From JAJZNI01 sp035624785 (GTDB lineage Bacteria > Chloroflexota > Dormibacteria > Aeolococcales > Aeolococcaceae), in NCBI GenBank assembly GCA_035624785.1, contig DASPQV010000030.1:1-30608 (forward strand): 30,608 nucleotides of DNA, written 5' to 3'. How positions within the stretch are numbered: position 1 is the first letter of the stretch; every line of letters starts with the position of its first letter. Below, piece after piece: positions 1-12,272 of this stretch. The translations under genes were made by a program, and so were the position numbers. The notes beneath the pieces were generated by a model. It saw nothing but the letters and a program-made list of their open reading frames with translations, did not search any database and was not told the DNA's origin.

Positions 1-413
1 AAGCTCTCCACGTATGGGTTCTCCCAGGGGCTGCCGGGCTCGATGTAAGCGGTGCCAGTGCCCATGAAGCGGCACCAATCCCGGATCGCCACAGCCACCA
101 GCTCCGGGCCGTTGTCGCAGCGGATGAACTCCGGGGCGCCCCGCTGCGCATAGGCCTCGTCGAGGGCGTCGACCACGGCGTCGGCGGTGATCGACCGACC
201 GATCCGCCGGGCCAGGTTCTCGCGGGTGAACTCGTCGCACATCGCCAGCGCCTTCAGGGGCCGGCCGTCGGAGGTGGCGTCGAAGATGAAGTCCAGGGCC
301 CAGACGTGGTTCGGCCGCTCCGCCCGCAGCCGGCTGGCCGGCACCGTGCTGATCCCCAGCCGGCGCCGCTTGGGTGCCTGGGCCGGCACTCGAAGGCCCT
401 CCTCCCGCCTGGG
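1..413 (-). pseudogene. IS3-family transposase OrfB fragment (rve/DDE integrase core), 5'-truncated, runs off window
   Basis: Read on the minus strand from 413 to 1, one frame is open for about 137 codons and encodes a typical IS3-family OrfB catalytic core. It has a KRRRLG stretch followed by WALDFIFDAT (first Asp), then FIRCDNGPE (second Asp), and PYVES at the left edge, whose Glu codon is at 6-8. The whole DDE triad is therefore visible. The N-terminal half is missing: an in-frame stop (TAA, plus-strand 414-416) lies directly ahead of the conserved part and no start codon is available, so this is a decayed copy. The 3' end continues outside the window. No terminal inverted repeat or target duplication could be recognised, so the element boundary is unknown. 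It lies about 110 bp from a tRNA-like sequence. Confidence 0.85.
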
Positions 414-524
414 TTAGTGGCGTCAGCCAGCCTAACTGGAAGCATTCAGCCTGATTGACCAGATCATGATCAGCCGTGGATGGCGTCACAGATCTGAGGA
501 TCAGGAGGTGCTGCCGAATTCACA

Positions 525-592
525 GTGGCTGGATCCGCCAGGCCAGCTGACTGTGGATCAGCAGGTCGAGGGTTCGAATCCCTCCGGCCACC
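525..592 (+). tRNA. tRNA-His(GTG)-like gene with a shrunken D-arm (possibly a pseudo-tRNA)
   Basis: A cloverleaf can be drawn except for the D-arm. The acceptor stem 525-531 pairs with 585-591 (7/7, one G-U). The anticodon stem 546-550/558-562 (GCTGA/TCAGC) encloses loop CTGTGGA, with anticodon GTG at 553-555 preceded by T33. The variable loop is 5 nt. The T-arm 568-584 is GAGGG-TTCGAAT-CCCTC. Base 592 is C, the discriminator typical of tRNA-His. The region between acceptor and anticodon stems is only 14 nt (532-545) and lacks a proper D-stem and the usual GG of the D-loop; total length is 68 nt. The base before the acceptor (524) is A, not the G-1 usual for tRNA-His, and no CCA is encoded. 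It may be a degenerate copy, perhaps linked to the nearby transposase remnant, or a rare minimal tRNA. Confidence 0.6.
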
Positions 593-617
593 CGTACCCG
601 GGGCGGCGCGGGCTGGA

Positions 618-1484
618 CTACCGGGCGCCCGACGTCACCTGTGCCGGCCCATCCGGCCACGAGCCGCGCTCGAGCAGCACCTGCCGGAGCACGGTCGGCC
701 GGTCGGTCATGATGCCGTCGACCCCGAGGTCGAGCAGCCGCCGCATCTCAGCCGCGTCGTCGATGGTCCAGACGTGGACCGGGAGGCCACCTCGGTGCGC
801 CGCCCGGACAAATGCCCGATCCACGATCCGCACCGCCCATTGCTCCACCGGCACCTGCACGCAGCCGGCGCCCAGGCGGGGCATCCACCCGGCGATCGAG
901 GCGAGCCGGGCCGCGGCGACGGCGCTCCGTCCCATCGAGGTGCAGACCCGGTGGCGGGTGAGGTGGCGGAAGCGGGCCAGCCGGGGGTCGATGAACGATC
1001 CGACACAGACCCGTGAGACCACCCCACGCCTCTCGATCAGACTGGCCAGGGGGCGGACCACCGGGTCGGTCTTGGCGTCGATATTGAATCGCGCCAGCGG
1101 CCAGGCCTCGAACAGCTCGTCCAGGGTCGGGATCTCGATCCCCCTGCCTCGCAGCGGGAAGCCGGGACCGGGCTCAGGCCGGAAGCGATAGGCGGCGTCG
1201 GCCCGCTTGATCTCGGCCAGGGTCAGCTCGGAGACCCTGCCGGAGAGATCGGTCACCCGGTCGAGGGTCTCGTCGTGGAAGGCGAGCAGGACGCCGTCAC
1301 GAGTCAGCTGGGCGTCGGTCTCGAGGTAGCGGTAGCCGAGCTCAACGGCCGCCGCGAATGCGGTCATGGTGTTCTCCGGCTGCTCTCTGGACCCGCCACG
1401 ATGAGCGATGGCCAGAGGGGCCGGAGAGGCGAGATAGGGGAGGGTGGTCGTACTCGGAGATTCCGGCCGGAGGCGAAGGCGCAT
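618..1484 (-). CDS. ugpQ: Glycerophosphodiester phosphodiesterase
   Basis: This 288-residue protein is a GDPD-family TIM-barrel phosphodiesterase. Such enzymes hydrolyse glycerophosphodiesters (deacylated phospholipids) to glycerol-3-phosphate and an alcohol. The N-terminal catalytic signature is complete: IAHRGG with His28/Arg29, PENT at 36-39, LETDAQLTRDG with metal ligands Glu55 and Asp57, and FHDETLDR with His70. Later blocks FNIDAKTD, VHVWTID and GVDGIMTDRP are the usual barrel strands. Length fits the short cytoplasmic bacterial form; I see no signal peptide or membrane segment. The start at 1484 is the only ATG before the HRGG motif; no strong ribosome site precedes it. It stands alone, convergent with the tRNA-like sequence. 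The symbol follows the E. coli cytoplasmic homologue and does not imply orthology. Confidence 0.9.
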   Translation of the reverse strand: MRLRLRPESPSTTTLPYLASPAPLAIAHRGGSREQPENTMTAFAAAVELGYRYLETDAQLTRDGVLLAFHDETLDRVTDLSGRVSELTLAEIKRADAAYRFRPEPGPGFPLRGRGIEIPTLDELFEAWPLARFNIDAKTDPVVRPLASLIERRGVVSRVCVGSFIDPRLARFRHLTRHRVCTSMGRSAVAAARLASIAGWMPRLGAGCVQVPVEQWAVRIVDRAFVRAAHRGGLPVHVWTIDDAAEMRRLLDLGVDGIMTDRPTVLRQVLLERGSWPDGPAQVTSGAR

Positions 1485-1856
1485 TGGCGCCGCTCAGCCT
1501 AGCGCGGCGGCGGGAGGCCGGGGACGCCGGTCCGTTGACGGGGAATCTCCGCAGCGGCAGCAGGCCTCGGGATGGCCCTCGATGTCCCACCGTGTTTAGG
1601 TCGATTCTGTCCACAACCAGTAGCGGGAGGATGGTAGCCCCCCTCCCGCCGATTTCGTGGTTTCCCACCCACCTGGCGGGGGTGCGCGCCGCGGGCCCGC
1701 CCAACGGCCCGGCGCAGATCAGGCCCTGCGGCCGTGGGCTGGGGGGCCGCCGAGCACGTACGCTGCGACGACGCCGGCGCGTGGGAGGGCTACGCGTTCC
1801 CGCGGCGGCGGTCGAGCCCGACCTGACACCGCTCGTCAGCTGATCGGAGAGGCAGC
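1485..1856. other. Intergenic region between divergent ugpQ and gltD paralogue
   Basis: These 372 bp separate two divergently transcribed genes and should carry both promoters. No open frame here resembles a protein. The only clear signal is a purine-rich ribosome site (GGAGAGG, about 1846-1852) just before the GTG start at 1857. No convincing -35/-10 pair, riboswitch or repeat was recognised. Confidence 0.5.
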
Positions 1857-3323
1857 GTGGGTGACCCCAGGGGATTCCTGACCCATCCCCGGCAGGAACC
1901 GGCCCGGCGGCCGGTGACGGCCAGGGTCCGCGACTGGCGCGAGGTGCACGAATCCCTGGGCCGGGAGCGGGCCGCGGTGCAGGCGGCCCGCTGCATGGGC
2001 TGCGGGACGCCCTTCTGTCACAGCGCCTGCCCCCTCGGCAACATCATTCCGGACTGGAACGACCTGGTCTACCGGGGGCGCTGGCAGGAGGCCGCCGAGC
2101 GGCTGCACGCCACCAACAACTTCCCGGAGGTCACCGGGAGGATCTGTCCTGCTCTCTGCGAGCCCGCCTGCGTGGTCTCGCTGAACGGCGAGCCGGTGAC
2201 CATCGAGGCACTGGAGCGGGAGATCGCCGAGGCCGCCTGGGCCGAGGGCTGGATCGCGCCCAGGCCGTCGGCGCCCCGGACCGGGAAGCGTGTGGCCATC
2301 GTGGGCTCCGGACCCGCGGGACTCGCCGCGGCTCAGCAGCTGGCGCGGGCCGGCCACCACGTCGCCGTCTACGAGCGCGCCGACCGCCTCGGCGGCCTGC
2401 TCCGTTACGGCATCCCCGAGTTCAAGCTGGAGAAGCGGGTGCTGGAGCGCCGCCTCGACCAGATGCGCGCGGAGGGCATCGGCTTCGAGACCGGTGTCGA
2501 GGTCGGCGTCGACATACCCGCGGACGGCCTCAGGGACGGCGTGGACGCGATGCTGCTCGCCGGGGGAGCCACCGCTGCCCGCGATCTGCCCGTCCCGGGC
2601 CGCGATCTCCGCGGTGTCCATCAGGCGATGGAATACCTGACCATGGCCAACCGGGTGCAGGAGGGCGACCTGGCCGAGCCCCCCATCAGTGCCGCCGGCA
2701 AGCGAGTGGTGATCATCGGGGGCGGCGACACCGGGGCCGATTGCCTGGGGACAGCCCACCGCCAGGGAGCTTCGGGCGTCCTCCAACTCGAGATCATGCC
2801 GCGGCCCCCCGAGCTGCGCGACCCGAGCGCACCGTGGCCGGCGTGGCCCGTTCAGCTGCGCAGCTCGGCCGCTCACGAAGAGGGTGGGGAGCGTCTCTGG
2901 TCGGTCGCGACCCAGCGTTTCCTGGACGGCGGCCGGGGAGCCCTGGCTGGCCTGGAGCTGTCGGAGGTGACCATGAGCATGGTCGACGGCAGGCCGCGCT
3001 TCGAGGTCCGGCCGGGCACTGAGCGCCGGGTCCCATGTGACCTCGTCCTCCTGGCGCTCGGATTCACCGGCCCCGAGCGCTCGCCGATGCTGGATCAGCT
3101 CGGGGTCGCCCTCGACGGTCGCGGCAACGTGGCTCACGACGGTGATTGGGCGACTGCCAGCGACGGCGTATTCGTCTGCGGCGACATGGGCCGCGGCCAG
3201 AGCCTGGTGGTCTGGGCGATCGCCGAGGGGCGCAGCGCCGCCGCTGTGGTCGATCGCTGGCTGATGGGGGAGACGGTGCTCCCGTCGCCACTGGACCGGC
3301 TGTCCGGCGCCCTGGCGCGCTGA
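1857..3323 (+). CDS. gltD: Glutamate synthase small subunit-like flavoprotein (GltD paralogue, stand-alone)
   Basis: The 488-residue product is a full-length GltD-type NAD(P)H oxidoreductase. The N-terminal iron-sulfur domain has CMGCGTPFC with Cys46, 49, 54 and 58 and a second set at Cys97, 101 and 105, the usual [4Fe-4S] ligands. An FAD-binding GxGxxG follows at 150-155 (VGSGPAG), then LGGLLRYGIPEFK, a second nucleotide motif (VVIIGGGDTGADC, about 284-296), APWPAWP, and the C-terminal FAD clasp VFVCGDMGRGQSLVVWAI. Such proteins take electrons from NADPH and pass them through FAD and [4Fe-4S] to a GltB partner. The GTG start at 1857 has GGAGAGG upstream. The gene is not followed by a gltB; it ends 11 bp from the stop of the opposing gltD, its paralogue. 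It could be an alternative GltB partner or serve another acceptor. Confidence 0.9.
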   Translation: MGDPRGFLTHPRQEPARRPVTARVRDWREVHESLGRERAAVQAARCMGCGTPFCHSACPLGNIIPDWNDLVYRGRWQEAAERLHATNNFPEVTGRICPALCEPACVVSLNGEPVTIEALEREIAEAAWAEGWIAPRPSAPRTGKRVAIVGSGPAGLAAAQQLARAGHHVAVYERADRLGGLLRYGIPEFKLEKRVLERRLDQMRAEGIGFETGVEVGVDIPADGLRDGVDAMLLAGGATAARDLPVPGRDLRGVHQAMEYLTMANRVQEGDLAEPPISAAGKRVVIIGGGDTGADCLGTAHRQGASGVLQLEIMPRPPELRDPSAPWPAWPVQLRSSAAHEEGGERLWSVATQRFLDGGRGALAGLELSEVTMSMVDGRPRFEVRPGTERRVPCDLVLLALGFTGPERSPMLDQLGVALDGRGNVAHDGDWATASDGVFVCGDMGRGQSLVVWAIAEGRSAAAVVDRWLMGETVLPSPLDRLSGALAR

Positions 3324-3334
3324 CCGGGCCGCTG

Positions 3335-4759
3335 TCAGCCGGCGGGAAGCGTGGCCAGGTACCGGTCGCAGGCGGCGGCGGCCCGGCGCGCCTCCGCTAT
3401 CGCCCACACGATCAGCGAGGCGCCACGGGTAGCATCCCCGGCGGCGAAGACCCCGGGGGCGGCCTGGTGATCCTGGTCCACCGCCACCGTTCCGCGCCCG
3501 GTGGTTCCAGCCCCCAGGTCGTGGATCAGATCGCGGCACGCCACCCCGTCGAAGCCGATGGCGAGCAGGACCAGGTCGGCCGGGATCACCCCCTCGGTGC
3601 CGGCGCGGGCGCTGAACTCCCGGGCGCCGGCCGACTTCCTGACCTCGCACTCCACGGTCTCGATGGCCTCGACCCGGTCATGGCCGCGGAAGCCGGTCAC
3701 CATGACCCCGAAGCGGCGCCGGCCGCCCTCCTCATGGGCGGGGTAGGTCTGGAGCACGAGCGGCCACTCCGGCCAGGGGTTGTCACCGGTTCGGGTGCGC
3801 GGCGGCGCCGGGTAGACGGAGAGGACATCCACGGCGGCGCAGCCCTCGCGGTGGGCGTTGCCCAGGCAGTCCGCGGCGGTGTCCCCGCCGCCGATGATCA
3901 CCACCCGGCGGCCGGTCGCCGAGATCGCCTCCCGCGCGTGGACCGTCTCGCCGGCGACTCGGAGGTTCTGCTGGACCAGGTACTCCATGGCCAGATGGAT
4001 CCCCGGCAGCTGCCGGCCGGCGAGATGGAGCACGTCCCTTCCCCGCTCCGCACCGACGCAGCACACGACCGCGTCCGAACGGCAACGGAGGTCGTCGACG
4101 ACGAGGTCCCGGCCCACGTCGTAGTTGCACTCGAAGACGATGCCCTCGGCCTCGAGGAGGGCGAGCCGCCGGTCGAGGCGGTGCTTCTCCATCTTGAAGT
4201 CGGGGATCCCGTAGCGGAGGAGCCCGCCGGGACGGTCCGACTTCTCGTAGACGGTGACCCGATGCCCCGCGCGGTTGAGCTGCTGGGCGGCAGCCAGACC
4301 GGCGGGCCCGGAGCCGATCACCGCCACCCGGCGGCCGCTGCGGAAGCCCGGGGGCTCGGGGCGGATCAAGCCCATCTCGAAGGCCCGGTCGACGATCTCC
4401 AGCTCGATGTCCTTGATGGTCACCGGGTCGCTGTTGATGGCCAGGACGCAGGCGGGCTCGCAGGGGGCGGGGCACAGGGTTCCGGTGAACTCCGGGAAGT
4501 TGTTGGTGAGGTGCAGACGGCTGATCGCTCTCGCCCAGTCGCCGCGGTGGACCAGGTCGTTCCACTCCGGGACCAGGTTGCCCAATGGGCAGCCCTGGTG
4601 GCAGAAGGGCACGGCGCAGTCCATGCACCGGGCGGCCTGAAGGGTCAGCGTCTCGATGGGCTGGGAGACGTAGATCTCCCGGTAGTCTCCGACCCGCTCC
4701 GTGACCGGGCGCTTGTGACGCGGCTGCCGGGCGTGCTCGATGAAGCCGGTGCGGCTCAT
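3335..4759 (-). CDS. gltD: Glutamate synthase [NADPH] small subunit
   Basis: This is the beta subunit of bacterial glutamate synthase, 474 residues, the usual family length. Cluster ligands are at Cys45, 48, 53, 57 and Cys96, 100, 104. The FAD motif VIGSGPAGL is at about 147-155, followed by PGGLLRYGIPDFK, the NADPH motif VVIIGGGDTAADC, and the C-terminal VFAAGDATRGASLIVWAI. It oxidises NADPH and delivers electrons through FAD and the [4Fe-4S] clusters to the FMN of GltB. It starts 4 bp after the gltB stop codon, so gltB-gltD is a translationally close operon on the minus strand and this copy is the likely true partner of the GltB encoded here. The plus-strand paralogue next to it differs at many positions (CMDCAVPFC here, CMGCGTPFC there), so this is not a recent duplication. 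Confidence 0.95.
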   Translation of the reverse strand: MSRTGFIEHARQPRHKRPVTERVGDYREIYVSQPIETLTLQAARCMDCAVPFCHQGCPLGNLVPEWNDLVHRGDWARAISRLHLTNNFPEFTGTLCPAPCEPACVLAINSDPVTIKDIELEIVDRAFEMGLIRPEPPGFRSGRRVAVIGSGPAGLAAAQQLNRAGHRVTVYEKSDRPGGLLRYGIPDFKMEKHRLDRRLALLEAEGIVFECNYDVGRDLVVDDLRCRSDAVVCCVGAERGRDVLHLAGRQLPGIHLAMEYLVQQNLRVAGETVHAREAISATGRRVVIIGGGDTAADCLGNAHREGCAAVDVLSVYPAPPRTRTGDNPWPEWPLVLQTYPAHEEGGRRRFGVMVTGFRGHDRVEAIETVECEVRKSAGAREFSARAGTEGVIPADLVLLAIGFDGVACRDLIHDLGAGTTGRGTVAVDQDHQAAPGVFAAGDATRGASLIVWAIAEARRAAAACDRYLATLPAG

Positions 4760-4763
4760 CGGC

Positions 4764-9290
<4,527 letters not shown>

Positions 9291-9523
9291 GGGGCGGGGG
9301 TGCGCTCCGGATGGGGCGGGCGGGTTCGGCGGCAGGTCCCCCGCCAGCCCAGGCTCGCTGGAACTGCGTGCCTGCGGGCGGACCCCCGATTAAGACCCAA
9401 GAAGGTACAGGAAATCGGCGAGCGGCGTCAGCCGGGCGGCGGCCCGGGGGTGGGTCGGCTCGACGGAAGCCGCGCTGACCATCGCGACCGGGCACCGCGC
9501 CGTGGCGAACCCGGACCGGCCAC

Positions 9524-9539
9524 GGCCGCGGTCGCGGCC
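9524..9539 (-). terminator. GC-rich hairpin downstream of the ABC-2 permease gene
   Basis: GGCCGCG-gt-CGCGGCC is a 7-bp perfect inverted repeat just past the stop of the minus-strand permease gene. There is no U-tract, so intrinsic termination is uncertain. The remaining bases up to the gltB start (about 250 in all) show no gene. Confidence 0.3.
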
Positions 9540-9543
9540 GCGG

Positions 9544-10361
9544 CTACCGCGCGGTCCGAGCGTAGATGCGGATGCAGACAGGGGTGAGGACCACCAGCAG
9601 CAGCCCGCAGATGCCGACGGTGGTGGCGATCGGGTGGGCCAGCGACCACACCCCGGCGGGTGGCGGACCGATGCCGTTGCCGAAGAGGTTGCGGACGGCA
9701 CCGACCAGTGAGGACACCGGGTTCCAGTTGGCGATGTCCCGCAGCCATGCCGGCATCCGGGCTGGGTCCACGAAGACGTTGGAGATGAAACCCAGCAGGA
9801 ACGGTGGGAGGGCGGAGATGACGTCGGCGGCCTGGATGCCGCGGGCGGTGAGCCCGACCAGGATGCCGATCCAGCTGACGGCGTAGGAGAACAGCTCGAT
9901 CAGCAGGAAGCCGGCCACCACGCTGCCCGGGGAGGTGGTGGGATGCCATCCGACCAGGAGCGCGCACGCGATCATCACCAGCAGCGCCGGCAGCCACAGG
10001 ACCAGCCAGGCCACCGACTGGCCAAGGACCACTGCCGAGCGGGCCATGGGCAGGGTGCGCAGGCGATCTATGACTCCCTCCTGCATCTCGGTGGCGACGG
10101 CGACCGCGGCCATGTTGGAGGTGAAGAGCGCCGACATGACGAACAGCCCGGGCATCAGATAGGAGCGGTAGTTGCCCCCGGGGATGCTGATCGAGCTGCC
10201 GAAGACGTAGCCGAAGAGGACGACGAACATGACCGGGAAGAGGATGGAGCCGACGATCACGTCGGGCTGGCGCATCCCCCGGAGGACGTAGCGCCGGGCG
10301 GCGTTGTAGCTGTCGATCAGCAGCCAGCCGAAGCGTCGGCCCTGGACGGCGGCGACTGAGG

Positions 10362-10365
<4 letters not shown>
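9544..10365 (-). CDS. ABC-2 type transporter permease (DrrB-like)
   Basis: This 273-residue integral membrane protein belongs to the ABC-2 permease family that exports lipids, polysaccharides or drugs. About six hydrophobic helices can be seen: VGSILFPVMFVVLFGYVF, then LFVMSALFTSNMAAVAVATEM, LVLWLPALLVMIACALLVG, a helix around IELFSYAVSWIGILVGL, one around LPPFLLGFISNVF, and TTVGICGLLLVVLTPVCI near the C terminus. The family motif EMQEGVIDRLRTLPM follows the second helix, and NPVSSLVGAVRNL precedes the last, as in DrrB-type daunorubicin-resistance permeases. Its ATG overlaps the stop of the ATPase gene by 4 nt, so the two are co-translated and form one exporter. The substrate cannot be read from sequence; actual antibiotic resistance is not implied. 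Confidence 0.9.
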
Positions 10366-11321
<956 letters not shown>

Positions 11322-11470
11322 GGAACGGCGCTCCGCCGGAGGCGTGATGGCAACGGGGTGGGAGCCGGGTCGTCACTGCCACCCCGGCCAGCCGGCGCCG
11401 GGGCGTCCCCGCAGGCGTCCGGAGCACCAGATCATAGCCGACGCCGGCCACCACCCCGACCGCAATTCGG

Positions 11471-11476
11471 TAGGAT
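11471..11476 (+). promoter_or_regulatory. -10 box TAGGAT for a near-leaderless sdh transcript
   Basis: TAGGAT ends 10 nt before the ATG at 11487, so a start site 6-7 nt downstream would leave a leader of only a few bases. There is no Shine-Dalgarno sequence before the ATG, which agrees. No good -35 is visible. The same arrangement recurs at 18546 and 26101. Confidence 0.5.
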
Positions 11477-11486
11477 CGGCAGCCGG

Positions 11487-12272
11487 ATGGCAGCTCAGGT
11501 GTCGCCCGCGGTCCGTGTCGTCGAGAGCGAGAGGCCCGGGCTCTGGACACGGTTGCGCCGCGGCACCCCCTGGTGGGCGTTGCCGGTCAGTGTCGTGGTG
11601 GTCCTGGGCGCCTTCACCGGCTATTCGCTCTGGACGTCCTTCTTCGGCCCGGGGCCGAACCACGTCGGCGAGGCGGGCCCGTACCTCTCCCCGTTCTTCT
11701 CGCCGCTGTGGTGGAGGACCGGGCCGGTCACCCCGGCGCTCTGGGTGCTCTGGGCGCCGCTGGGGTTCCGGGTCACCTGCTACTACTACCGGAAGGCCTA
11801 CTACCGCTCGTTCTTCTGGGACCCCCCGGGCTGCGCCATCGGTGAGCTGCGCCGCCGCGGCTACCGGGGCGAGACCCGCCTGCCGATGGTGCTCAACAAC
11901 CTGCACCGCTTCTTCTGGTATCCGGCCGCGATCGTGGTGGTCTTCCTCTGGATCGAGGCGTTCGAATCGTTCGATTACCAGGGCCACCTGTATCTGGGGC
12001 TCGGGCAGCTGTTCCTGTTCCTCAACGCTGTGCTGCTCTCCGGCTACAGCCTGGGCTGCCACGCCTTCCGCCACCTGGTCGGCGGTGGGATCGACTGCTT
12101 CTCCTGCGCCCGCGGCGGCAAGGCCCGGTTCCAGCTCTGGCGCGGGGTCACCGTCTTCAACCTCCGCCACTCGTTCTGGGCCTGGGTCAGCATGTTCGCG
12201 GTGGTCTGGGCGGAGGTCTACATCCGCCTCCTCCAGGCCGGCATGCCGGATCCCCACCTGAGCTTCTTCTGA
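11487..12272 (+). CDS. sdhC: Succinate dehydrogenase membrane-anchor subunit, mycobacterial Sdh1 type
   Basis: The 261-residue protein has about five hydrophobic helices (near 31-50, 82-96, 145-160, 168-190 and 229-247). The block RVTCYYYRKAYYRSFF with Cys98, PPGCA with Cys116, LNNLHRFFWYP with His140, and LGCHAFRHL with Cys191, His192 and His196 matches my recollection of the actinobacterial Sdh1 anchor (M. tuberculosis Rv0249c type), whose mycobacterial member has been reported to hold a membrane-embedded Rieske-type [2Fe-2S] cluster rather than relying on classical heme b. An additional Cys204/Cys207 pair (IDCFSC) follows. The assignment of individual ligands is inference. It overlaps sdhA by one base (TGATG), so the anchor leads an sdhCAB operon. 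ATG 11487 is chosen because it follows the -10 box; the longer upstream open frame is antisense to the ABC ATPase gene. Confidence 0.8.
   Translation: MAAQVSPAVRVVESERPGLWTRLRRGTPWWALPVSVVVVLGAFTGYSLWTSFFGPGPNHVGEAGPYLSPFFSPLWWRTGPVTPALWVLWAPLGFRVTCYYYRKAYYRSFFWDPPGCAIGELRRRGYRGETRLPMVLNNLHRFFWYPAAIVVVFLWIEAFESFDYQGHLYLGLGQLFLFLNAVLLSGYSLGCHAFRHLVGGGIDCFSCARGGKARFQLWRGVTVFNLRHSFWAWVSMFAVVWAEVYIRLLQAGMPDPHLSFF

Noticed and set aside
491..520. Second possible tRNA anticodon arm (loop CTGAGGA, Leu GAG)
   Set aside because: Stem does not pair and no T-arm follows; reported only as a near-repeat of the tRNA-His-like sequence.
466..1191. 241-codon frame crossing the tRNA-like sequence and the ugpQ gene
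   Set aside because: Antisense to the phosphodiesterase; it reads straight through the tRNA-like cloverleaf.
1611..1619. CTGTCCACA, close to the actinobacterial DnaA box; a related TGTGGACTG near 23393
   Set aside because: Single isolated matches with no cluster, AT-rich unwinding region or dnaA/dnaN gene, so no origin is called.
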